From assembly GCA_963920765.1 (NCBI GenBank), contig OY987243.1:14322001-14386000 (forward strand): DNA of 64,000 nt. Reading direction: 5' to 3'. The notes under the pieces are model-generated. The model did not search any database and had not been told where the DNA came from. It was given only the letters and a program-made list of their open reading frames with translations. Made by a program: the position numbers and the translations under genes. The DNA comes from Ulota crispa. Taxonomy: Eukaryota > Streptophyta > Bryopsida > Orthotrichales > Orthotrichaceae. Shown in pieces: positions 30,627 to 40,911 of the stretch (within the stretch, counting starts at the first letter, position 1; each line of letters opens with the position of its first letter).

Positions 30627-33522
30627 TCACAGCAATAGCATGTGCTCAACATGCGGCTGGTGCAGCCAGTTTGAGAGGGGTTTACCATGACTGACAAAAC
30701 AGCCCACATTCGAGTTTTCGATATAAAAGGGAGACCCTAAAGCAGTGAGCAGATTCTGAACTGCTTGCCGCACTAAAGAAGAGCCTGTGACTCGACTATG
30801 CTTACCCCACCCGGTGATGATTTCGATCCTCTCAGGGGCCACGCCTGTGTACAGCATCGTCTGTCTGAAGCCAGAGAGCGTTCTGGAGAGCGCCACCAGT
30901 GCTGTCCCCATGGACATGACGTGCAGGTTGATGGAGTACTGGTTTTTGGCTTTCTCCTTCACTGCCTGGGGGTACAAGTCGTGCTCCCTTCCCACTTCCC
31001 AAACCAGACCTGCCTCGGGTCTCCTTCCCAAGTTATGAAGAAACTCAATTAAAGAATCCGTGAAGCCTCGCTTACAGTCATGCTCCTCCCCGTGTAGACC
31101 TGTAAAAAATTGCTGAACAATGTGTTTCAGCTCCTGGGGTGGGACTTCCCGGGATAGTAGTGTACATATAAAATCATATACCGGATGCAATGTGCTTGCC
31201 ATAAGGCTGACTACTTGCTGGTGTTGTGCACTGGCAGTGCAAGAGCTCAAAAGAATCGTGTGCGTCTGTAACGTTGGAACCAATCCCCATGCATTCATCG
31301 ACTCGAGCACGCCACGTGCCGAGTCGAATTGATGCATCCGAAGGTACGTACCCAACAGAGAGTTGCTCGTCTGAACATTTGGTGTCAATCCTGAACCTAA
31401 CATTTTCTGATACCACTCCCGCGCCCGTTCTGCGTTACCTGCCTTTCCCCACATATCCACCATGACGCCGTAGATGGGAGCGTCAGGCACCCAACCAGCT
31501 TGCTCCATTTCCTGGAACACGTGCTCTGCTTCGTCGATGTGCCCGGTTTGACCTAATACTTCCATCATAATGCTGTATGTTACCCTGTCTGGGTGGAACC
31601 CTGCATCTTGCATGTCGTTGTACAGCTTCATAGCCATGACATGGTTCCCTGCTTTGGCATGCAAATCGATGATAATATTGTAGGTGACTAAGCTGGGTAC
31701 GCACCCACGCTCAATCATCTCTTCAAAAAGCTTCAGGGCTGCGTTCACCTTGCCGGCCTTGCCCAGGCAGTGGATTATGACACTACATCAACGTACAGAA
31801 CAGTGGTCAGCTGTCTACGCTCGGCCTGGAGAAAGCACGAGAACACTGATAGCGAGAATAAAACAACTAACAGCATCATCAAATTGCATTCCAGCAAGGA
31901 AACAAAATACCTGTAAGTGAAAGTGTCTGGCTGGAACCCAGCTTGCTGCATTTGCTGATACATGTCCATAGCGACATCGTGAAATCCAGCTTTGGAGTGA
32001 AGATCCACAAGTGTGCAATATGTGACACGATCAGGGGCACAACCATCTGCTTGCATCTGATGGAATATACGCATGGCTTCGCCCAAGTAGTTTGCTCGTC
32101 CGTAAGCATGGATGAGTCTGTTGTAAGTCACAACGCAAGGCTCACAACCTTCCCTGCGCATCTCCTGAAGCAACCGAGTGCACACTTCAAAGTTTCTGGC
32201 ACGGCCGAGGATGCCTATCATAGTGGTGTACGTGCACACATCGTGCTTGTAGCCTGCTTGCCCCTTCGCCCAGTCGAAGAACTTTAATGCTAACCCCGAC
32301 TCTTTCTGATGCTTGAGGACCTCGTTGATATGAAAAGCACTGAGTGTCTTGTTGACATGAGATAAAGCCACCAGTGTGTCTGGGCGCCAATTCAGCTGTC
32401 TCAAGATGTTGCACACGTGGTCTACCACCTCTCCGTTAGCAGCTCGAGACTCCAAGGCAGCCTTGTGGGACTGTCTTCGACCACCAGTTTGTGATCGCCC
32501 GTTCTGCCCACCCCGGCCGTTGAAGCGCTCCTTGCTACTTGATCGAGGTGCCGGTACCTCATCCCTTGAAACGTCGACAGATGATCCGACTGACAAATGC
32601 CTTGGCGAGGGAGCCTTTGCAAGAGTGCCATCCTGTTGTGCCCACGGCTGCACTGGGGAAGATGGAAAGGCTGAAGGCTTAGACTGGGCGCCCCGTGATT
32701 GCCAACCTGGTTTGGAACGACCAGACCCCGCCTGGGAAGCTCCGTCAGGACCAGATCTCTGCTGCCGGGAATCAACTCCATTTGAAAGGATAGGAATTCC
32801 TTTATATCCTGAAGGGACCTCTCTCTCACGTTGAGCCGAAGAAGCATCTTTAACGTCTCTCTCGGTTGAGTTGTTCCTAGATGACGAGTTCGACTGCTGG
32901 CGTGGCAACCGGTAACTATTACTCCTCCCTCCGGCAGCACCGGTCACAACGTTCTCGACTGTAGATAAACTCGGAACGGCAGCAAAGCCAACTTTCTGTG
33001 GATGCTGAGGATCAGTGTTGGCAGCTGCAGCTGAGCCCCCAACTTTGGAGACCGTTTTCCCATCATGTCCAGAGCTTTCTGTAACATGTCCTGCTACACC
33101 ACTGTCACTTACATAAATTCCCGGAATGGAAACATTATGCAGAGGTGGCCTTCCGGCCACTGATGCAGGAAACCCAGCTGGGTGGAGAGGGGAATGCCCC
33201 AATCCATGCACCTGAAAAATATGTCACAAAACAAGAAAAAGTGAATACATGGTAACGGAGACACTTAAACTTTGACTAAAAAGAAAAAACCTGAAAAAAG
33301 AAAGCATATAAAAACCTTTTAAGGCAAAATACACACCTCATGCCCAACAAGTGGTAAATGCTGAGTTCGCTTGAGGTGTTCATCCCTGTCATCTGCGTTA
33401 GACAACCCATGCGGGTTGTTGCATGTGCCATCACCAGTACGCGACCCAGCAGAAGTACCAGCCAAAATCCATGATCGCTGACTAGCCTTGATCACAGGCA
33501 GTAGCTGCTTCGCACGAAGCAT
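30627..33522 (-). CDS. PPR-SMR protein, 880 aa
   Basis: This is a P-type pentatricopeptide repeat protein with a C-terminal SMR domain; such proteins bind organellar RNA or DNA, mostly in plastids or mitochondria. Coding exons are 33522-33337, 33211-31911 and 31782-30627, with GT-AG introns of 125 and 128 bp (phases 0 and 2). Joining them keeps PPR register exactly across the second intron (TFTY/SVIIHCLGKAG). Residues 1-62 start MLRAKQ; a Ser/Gly/Gln-rich low-complexity region follows to about 330; about eight 35-residue PPR motifs run from about 388 to 667; the SMR domain, with LHVMSMGTA and ITGWGKHSRVTGSS, lies near 775-870. From memory the layout and the MLRAKQ start resemble Arabidopsis At1g18900/At1g74750, whose exact role I do not know. 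A leader intron probably spans 33527 to about 35172. Confidence 0.95.
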
Positions 33523-33526
33523 TTGG

Positions 33527-35172
33527 CTAAAGTCATATCAAATAAATAGCATTAGAAGCATGGAAGAAAAAATTGTATTCTTCTAATCCCCTGGTACTTG
33601 AATAAATTCAAAAAGCCCGCCTTGGGAGCTCAGAGCCAATTTTATTGTAGATTCCAAATCATGATTTTATTGTTTAAAACAAAGAGAACAGCTTCTTCTT
33701 TCTATAAGTACATTTTGCTACATTATCTAAAGCCTCCTAGATGATCAATTTCAACTCCTAGATATGGAAGCTGCCACTTTTTAGTAACTTAGGCGACAAG
33801 GAACTAATTACAATCACTACTAATGCTAACAAAGTGATGTCAAGACCATGTAGAGGGAAAAGGGTGCCTAATTCACCTCAAGTTCTAATACTAGTGAAAA
33901 ATATAAGCACAATTATGCATTGATGTCGTACACAAAACTAAGAGCAAATACCTACTATGTAATTGAAAATGTAAAAATCACCAACCATACCTGTTCACAA
34001 ATCAAATTCAAATCCAAAAAGGTGGAATTTGATGAAGAGAAGCTGCAACTAAGTCATCCACAAACTGAAACATGAAAAAACCACATAACACACGTTAGGC
34101 AATGAACCTTGCATTCTTTTTAAAGTACCTTCTTTCTCACAATACCATGAAAAAAACAAAATCCTCATCAATCGTAAACAACAAGAGGATTACTTGCACA
34201 TGTGCAGGGCTACTTACCTTGGATCAAGGAAGAAAGACGGACAGGGTAGGAGCTCAACCCTGCCCCTCCCCCTTGAACCCTGCATCTTAAATAATCACAT
34301 AAAACATGAAACATCAGGTGCCAAATTCCAAATTTTGAAAACACACAAGTTCAAAACAAATGCAGAGTCTAGATTATGCCATACAAAGCTCATAAGAATA
34401 AGACAGACGAGTTCCACTACCTCCACGAAAGAAAAAGCCTCAATCCTCCACCATGAATGCAACTTGAAAGTAAGAAGGTGAACATCAAAGTACATTAACC
34501 CTTAAACGACCGAAAGGCCCTTTGCAACCAGTACAAATATGGAGTATTTGTCTTGTATTTGGAATGGATCCACACCTCTACTACATTTGAGACCAGCAAA
34601 GAAGTTGGAGAATAGATCAATGCGGTTCTAGTGAGCGACTTGAGATCCCAAATTAAAATTTCTTATTAATAACAAATGACAATTATACGTCAGCATATAT
34701 ACTATGCCCTATGGGCGTGTAAGGGTCAAGGGATGATTCTTATCACAACATCAAAAAACCTCAAATAATATGAAAAATCCCTCACATCTCGATACAACAA
34801 AAAACCCTACCTCATCGATAAATCTAAATCCGATTCGACCTAGAAATACTTCCAAATCAGTAAAGCTTCGCTTTCAGTCTTCTACTCACACAAGTACGTC
34901 ACCACAACAACAACAAAAAACAACCAAAAATCGAGGAAAAGGTGGAAAATTCCTAACCCTACACAGTCCAAAGTAACACCGTCCCTCACTAAACCCAAAA
35001 ACAGAAAACTCTCACAAAAAAGGGAACAGCTCAATCGAGAATCTCCTTAAACCTCCACAGCGACTAAATCTCATTTCACACATGTCAAATCCTTGGGCTC
35101 CAGAGAAAAAGAACAGATTCGCCCAAAACCTCAACTTTGGCCACCGACGGGAGAAATTCGAGAGAATGCTGA
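33527..35172 (-). other. Probable 5'-leader intron of the PPR-SMR gene
   Basis: On the minus strand TCACAG/GTCAGC near 35173 is a good donor, and GACTTTAG/CCAAATG directly before the start codon is a good acceptor. The enclosed 1.6 kb is AT-rich with no coding signal and contains a TTAA-flanked MITE at 34495-34729. Transcript evidence would be needed to prove splicing. Confidence 0.55.
34495..34729 (-). mobile_element. TTAA-group MITE in leader intron, 235 bp
   Basis: It runs from TTAA-CCCTTAAACGACCGAAAG to GCGTGTAAGGG-TCAA (the right target site has changed by one base). Its reverse complement matches 39708-39949 through CATTTGTTA, TTTTAATTTGGGATCT and GTGTGGATSCATTCCAAATA, so the two are copies in opposite orientation. 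Confidence 0.85.
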
Positions 35173-35660
35173 CCTGTGAGGCATGGCGATGGAGAGAAAG
35201 GGTTGGCGGCGGCAGCACGATGACGACGACGACGAGGTCCATTCACGGGAATGAAGCGAAGGAATGAACTATTAACTTAGCTGCGCCGCGGGGGCCGCCA
35301 TCGCTGCAACAACAACAACAACACCTCGAAACTGGCGAGACAAGCGACGAGTGACGCCTCCAAAGCAGCATCGCTCGCCCCGCCCACTCTCGTCTCGTAT
35401 TTTCGTTCCCTCCTTCCGAACTTTGTGATGGCGGCACCGAAATGGATGAATGTTGGATTGGATGTATTCTCGCCGTCGGTCGTTTGTGGATGGATGGAAC
35501 GGTGGTGATCCATCTACCACGCATTTACCGCTCGACTGATCGCGGTGATAGGATCAGATTGCATGCGTTTCGAATAACCCACGGTGGTAGGTCTCTATTT
35601 GGTCCACGAGCAATTGGCCAATCCTGTTCAGTCGGTGCATGAAGTGTCACTGCATTCCAG
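35173..35660 (-). promoter_or_regulatory. First non-coding exon and promoter region of the PPR-SMR gene
   Basis: This is a locally G+C-rich block. On the minus strand it includes a CAA/GTT-rich tract near 35310-35325 (GTTGTTGTTGTTG) and a CGTCGTCGTCATCG tract near 35220. It ends at the proposed leader-intron donor. No TATA box is evident. Open frames on both strands here have simple-sequence composition and are probably not coding. Confidence 0.4.
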
Positions 35661-35840
35661 TGAATTAATTAGAAGGCTTCCTTGGGAAGCACGTTACCTG
35701 TGTAGCGACCAACGGTCTGACTACACATGGCAGGTTAGCTGATATGTAGATGATATCCGGTAGATAACCGGCTGTGGAGAGTAAGCAAGTTCGGTAGTAT
35801 TTAACTTAACCGGGGTAAACTCCAACTTGACCATTCCAAT

Positions 35841-36415
35841 GGTGAATGCTAATTGTGAGCGGGATCCATGAGCTACATAACATTCAGTAGCACTAGTAAA
35901 GGCTGCCCTCTCTCCAAGAGAATGGTGTGGAATATTTCACACCATTTCATACACTTGGATGAAATGGTGTGGACTATTCCACACCCTTCTTTAGCTATGG
36001 GGACACTTGGTTAAATTTGTCAGAGTTTATGCAAGGGAGACCTAGTTCAGTGCATACACGTTGAGGGGTCTAGACATGTTACCAAATTATTAAAAAAAAT
36101 TTAAAAAAAAAAAAAAAAAAACTTTTTTTTTGTCAAGATGAAGATTGTGAATGATACCTGAAAAGAGGGAAAGGCAGCCTCTCTTCAGGCTACTGAATGT
36201 TATGTATGAGCTGTGAGCTTAGAGTTTCTGTCAAAATATTAAATTTCATCTGTATATGTGTATAGGGTTGTATAATTGCGCATTATGAACATTCATTTTT
36301 TTGAAAAATTGATTTTTTTCAAGTTTTTTCATTGATATTGAGCTCAGAATTGGTTCTTGCTCACAAAATCTTGGCTCACCACTATTGAGCTCACCATTTT
36401 ATGTTGCTTTGTCCC
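35841..36415. mobile_element. Mutator-like MITE, 575 bp, hosting another MITE
   Basis: The left GGTGAATGCTAATTGTGAGC and right ...ATTTTATGTTGCTTTGTCCC ends correspond to the 242-bp element at 16938. The flanks are CATTCCAAT (35832-35840) and CATTCCAAC (36416-36424), a 9-bp duplication with one change. Shared inner words include GAGCGGGATCCATGAG, ATAGGGTTGTATAATTG-like and GGTTCTTGCTCAC. A 333-bp MITE interrupts it near the left end. Confidence 0.9.
35874..36206. mobile_element. Nested MITE, 333 bp, 5-bp TSD
   Basis: TACATAACATTCAGTAGC at the left is the exact reverse complement of the right end GCTACTGAATGTTATGTA. TGAGC flanks both sides (35869-35873 and 36207-36211). Further inner inverted matches include AGAG(A/G)..GGCTGCC. 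Near the left arm a secondary hairpin is formed by GGTGTGGAATATTTCACACC and related words. Superfamily not assigned. Confidence 0.9.
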
Positions 36416-36424
36416 CATTCCAAC

Positions 36425-38030
36425 TTCCATGGGCAATCAAAATTGGAGGAGCTAGGAATACAACAAACAAGTTTTGGAGCCTTGCATGGAAGTGTGTTAG
36501 AAAATAGTAAAACAATAAATTGAGAAATGGTGGTCCAACAAGTTTCTAGTTACAGGCTCAAGAATCTGGGGTTTTCACATTTTCAATCAAAAAATGTCCA
36601 TCATTAAGATCGATTTTGATCGTTCATGGAAGTTGGCTCGCATTGCCCAAACATTCAAATTTTGTGTGATGAATGAGTATGGGGGCATCAATATTGTAAC
36701 TTATGTAAGAAGGTGGAAAAACCATGTTTTAGAAAGCAGGCCTAAAATTTAGGGTGACCATTCAAGAATCCTTCTTTCAATTATCCTACAAAATCAACGG
36801 AAGGGGTTAGATTTTGTGAATCTTTTTAGATTTGGAAATGCCTTCTATTGAGCGTTTTCTCTTGTCATTAAAAAAAACACTTCGCATATAATTATGGTAG
36901 ATGCAACAATGTTACTTTTAGATTTACTTTTTAAATGTGATACTTGTATCATCCAAGAGTTCTATTTTTGAATACACGTTCCATCTCTTATGCCTACTAA
37001 TGTAAGGAAGTCCCATGCATATGGAAACATGATATTTTTGTAAAATTCCATATTATTACATTAATGCATTGGTTCTTAACACTTGCACGGTAGAGATTTC
37101 CAATACTTTTATGAAGGAGCATTCTAAGGATTAAAGAGTACAAATATGTTTATTCTACCAAAAATAAACAATTCCAATGCAAGAAAAGGCCTGTTATTTC
37201 CTAAAGAAATATAAGACATTCTAGATGCTTAAAATGTGATGATGAGTCGTGAACTGCAATTTAGAAGTGCGTTGAATGATAACTTTCAAACAAAACCTAT
37301 AAGGACCTGTAGATCAAGAAAATTTCCTTCTAAAGCTGATCATGGAACAAAAATTAATTCCTTTTTGCAAAAGCAAAACTCCTTTCCATTTATGATATCA
37401 AATTCTCATTATAGTTTTTTCTTAAGGTATATGATTATAAATTGGTTTTTTATATTGTTTTTGGAGAGTGATTTTTGAATCAGTTTTTTTTTTTTTACAA
37501 ATATAACAAATTTGTATTTCTTGAGTTGAAGAATGATTGTCTCCCTTTTTACACAAGGGAATTTCTTGCATTGATTAGTTGAACACCTACTTCCTAAGGA
37601 GTAATAAAGTTCACCAATAACAGAGTTCAATTACATGTTTGACCAGGATAAAATGAATTCTTTAAGGATCCCGTTTTCGATTTTGAGATTCTCTTCGAAT
37701 GCTAATTGTTTTTGGATAATTTCATACTTAACATGGTACCAATTGTATTTAACTCTTAATTAAATTCAATGAGATTAGGTTTAGCTCCTAATAATTGGAG
37801 TTTTATATCTCTAATATAAAGGTGTGGGTGTTTGTCCATCACTAGAAATTCAAAATTCTCTCTTATGAAAGCATCTGTTGTCAAGCATCAAGTGTTTGTT
37901 TGTCAATTGAAACTTGAAATGAAACTTCCAATTTAAAAGGAGGGAGGGGAAAGAGAGAAAATGTAGGGAAAAGGGGGACAAAAAGTTATAAAAAATTAAG
38001 AGACAAAATGTAAAGCATGGGCAAGGCATA
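36425..38030. other. AT-rich intergenic DNA, nothing recognised
   Basis: Only short, low-complexity open frames are present. I find no terminal repeats and no protein motifs. Confidence 0.35.
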
Positions 38031-38039
38031 TTAGTGTTA

Positions 38040-38451
38040 GGGAATTGATATGTGTATCACACCCTTTGAACTACTGTATCACACCTTGGGGTAAATTTTA
38101 GATTTCTACCATCAAAAAGTTGAATTTGAGAATTTTGAATTCAGATATGGACTTAGAGACCATGATTTAGTCTAGAACTCAAATAATAGTGGCAATTCAA
38201 CAAGACCCAATGAAAAAGCTTATCTCTTTTTACAAACAAAAGGAAAAGTAACACTTTTCTCCTTAGCTAAACTTTTTCATTGGGTATTATTGGATTGCAA
38301 CTTTTTTTATGGTTCTAGACTAAATCATGATCTCTAAGTCCGAATCTAAATTCCAAATTCTCAAATTCAGCTTTTTGACAATAGAAATCTAAAATTTACC
38401 TCGGGGGTATGGTACAATAGTTCAAAGGGTGTGGTACACTTATCAATTCCC
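38040..38451. mobile_element. Long-arm foldback element, 412 bp, perfect 9-bp TSD
   Basis: Left GGGAATTGATATGTGTATC and right GTACACTTATCAATTCCC begin inverted arms that extend almost to the centre: CCAATGAAAAAGCTTAT faces a TTTTTCATTGGGTATTATTGG counterpart. The exact 9-bp repeat TTAGTGTTA flanks it (38031-38039 and 38452-38460), pointing to Mutator-type transposition. Three more copies and a relic are present in the window. Confidence 0.94.
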
Positions 38452-38809
38452 TTAGTGTTATTAGTGTTTATGTTTAAAAAAAAATTTGGAAGGATTAGTG
38501 TAGAAAGCTTCAAAGTTTATGTGCAATAAGAAAAATATATCGCTCTATTTTTTGTCAATGTCTTATTAGAGTGAAACTAGTGAACCCATGCACCCTTCGG
38601 GTCCTTTTCAAACACATAAGTTAAGGGTGAAGGCTTTAATCATGATTTGTTTGCTGTTTATTTTAATTGTTAATTCTTATCACGCTTATTGATTTGTTTA
38701 TTTTAATTGTTTCTTGCTTGCTTAATCACGTCATGTTGTTGCTTCTTTTAATCATTTTTTTGCTTATTTTAATGGTTTTTGTGACAAGTGAGGCTAATTG
38801 TTTCTTTAA

Positions 38810-39222
38810 GGGAATTGATATGTGCACACTAGGGGTTGATATTTGTACACCCCCTTGGGAGGTAAATTGTAGATTTCTACCATCAAAAAAGCTAAATTTG
38901 AGAATTTTGAATTCAAATTTGGAGTTAGAGACCATGGTTAATTCTAGAACCATTAAAAAAAGTTGCAATTAAACAACACTTAGTGAAAAAGCTTAGCTAG
39001 GGGAAAAAGTGTTACTTATACTTTTGTTTGTAAGAAAAGATAAGTTTTTTCATTGGGTGTTGTTCAATGGCAAAAAAATTTATGGTTCTAAAGTAAATCA
39101 TGGTCTCTAAGTCCAAATTTGAATTCAAAATTCTCAAATTCAGATTTTGATGATAGAAATCTACAATTTACCTCCCAAGCGGGTGTGCAAATATCAGCCC
39201 CTGGTGTGCACATATCAATTCC
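38810..39222. mobile_element. Long-arm foldback element, about 413 bp
   Basis: It is the same family as 38040, starting GGGAATTGATATGTGCACAC and ending GTGCACATATCAATTCC. The arms carry the shared words AGATTTCTACCATC, GAATTTTGAATTC and the central CATTGGGTGTTGTT. The target duplication is imperfect (TTTCTTTAA against ATTTTTTAA). Confidence 0.88.
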
Positions 39223-39707
39223 ATTTTTTAATTGTTTTTTTAATGTGTGACAATTGAGACTTATTTTAATTGTTTTTTATGTGTGATAGGTGAAATATCA
39301 ATCTGAAAACTTTTTATGATTATTTTTATCACCCCCATGGCCCCATGCATACCCTAACCCATACATACATATGGACATTTTATCATGGAGCCCCAACCCC
39401 CATGGCCTCACGCATACCCCATGACCCATGTGCAATTTTATCATGCAACCCCTCTTAACTAATACATACATACGGACACCCTACGCACTCGCAGCAGGCC
39501 ACGTACATATATAGACGCGCATTATTTTCTTAAATTTGATTTATTCAATTATGTTAGTGTTATTCATTTCTACATATCTCTTTCAGGCTTCAAATCATTT
39601 CCCATGTACGCCAAAACAAATTGTGAACAATTTGTGAGAGGATGTGAGGATCAGGACGTTTTCAGTGTATTTTTGGTTGGAGTGTATTTTGTACATGAAT
39701 TGATGAT
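39223..39707. other. Intergenic, no supported feature
   Basis: AT-rich DNA with a partly repeated phrase CCCCATGGCC(C/T)CA(T/C)GCATACCC near 39340-39420. No gene is seen. Confidence 0.35.
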
Positions 39708-39949
39708 TTAACCCTTAAAGGATGAGCCTACTATAATACATAGCATGTACACTGTTATATAATTGGCATTTGTTACCAACAAAATGTTTTAATTTGGGAT
39801 CTTGACTACCTCATTAGAATATCATTGATTTATATTCTAATTTCTTAGTTGATCTCAAATATAATAAAGGTGTGGATGCATTCCAAATACAAGAAAAATA
39901 CACCATATTGTACTAGTCGCAAAGTGCTGCCTTGTTCTTTAGTGGTTAA
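39708..39949 (+). mobile_element. TTAA-group MITE, 242 bp
   Basis: TTAA-CCCTTAAAGGATGAGCC to TGTTCTTTAGTGG-TTAA. It is the counterpart, in opposite orientation, of the copy at 34495-34729 in the PPR leader intron. Confidence 0.85.
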
Positions 39950-39997
39950 ATAGTAGTACTTCTGAAGCATTACACATCTACATGTATATTTGCAGAG

Positions 39998-40168
39998 ATT
40001 TTGAGCTGCTCTCAGAGCTTTCCAATTTTTTTTTTGCACCCACCATCATACAACCCTTCAATATGTATGGTTGTAACACTTAATTTCCACTTGATTCAAA
40101 CTTTTGAATATTAATTGCAATTGTATTTGGTACCATATCTCTAGAGCCCAAGGGCCCTTGAGGGGTTA
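39998..40168 (-). mobile_element. Incomplete TTAA MITE of the 22-bp-unit family
   Basis: On the minus strand it begins TTAA-CCCCTCAAGGGCCC and matches 12384-12614 through GGTACCAAATAC, AAATTAAGTGTTACAACC, the single CCATACATATTGAAGGGTTG unit and ATGATGG. It fades near a TTGAGCTGCTC word at about 39998, so the distal end is missing or diverged. Confidence 0.8.
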
Positions 40169-40911
40169 AGTTGTTTTGTAGTAGCATCATAGTACTAAAT
40201 GGTAATTGAATGATATGTGTTCTTAAGGTTTATTTTGCAGCTGGACACTTCATTTTCTTTATAATAATGAAGGAACTGACAATATATATAAAAAGTCTTT
40301 ATTGCAATCAAAGACAAGGTCACCTTCTTAAATATTATCATTTGGTAGCCTTCCATCCTATGTATAGAATCCTACTTATAGTCATTTTGATCGTGAAGTA
40401 TAGTTTATGTGAAATTTCTAATACAAATATATTTTCAAGATATTTAGACACTGTGTTGATTCTTCGAACATACTCTAAACAAAATTCAAACATATAAACA
40501 CAAATGAATTCAATTGCTTACTAAAAAATCAATATTAATCACACAAGCGGCAACAATTTCCATGTTCACCTCTTATACATTTCATTTTTCTTTGTTTTTC
40601 ATCAACATTCAAAGGAAATAGAGTAATTTGGAGTTAGCTCAGCAGTTTATAACATAAACACAATACCATGCTTGAAAGGTACTCAAAATGAATTTTATGA
40701 AGTCATTGCCATTGAAACGCAAGTATTTATAAAGCTTCTAGGCATGAAAGCATATCTTTTTCCTTTACAATATCAAGGGTAGACCCCTACAATTATTTAA
40801 TTACTTTTTTATCAAAAACTGTAATCTTCACCTGTTAAACCTCCATCATGTTCTTACCATCTAATACAAATGCACACAAACCTCTCTCCCATTTATTATA
40901 TATGGCATTTC
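40169..40911 (-). other. 3' flank of the CBS-CBS-PB1 gene
   Basis: AT-rich DNA downstream of the minus-strand stop at 40912; it probably contains the 3' untranslated region. No other feature is recognised. Confidence 0.35.

Noticed and set aside
30787-32940. Many plus- and minus-strand frames overlapping the PPR-SMR gene
   Set aside because: They are out-of-frame shadows of the G+C-rich coding exons.
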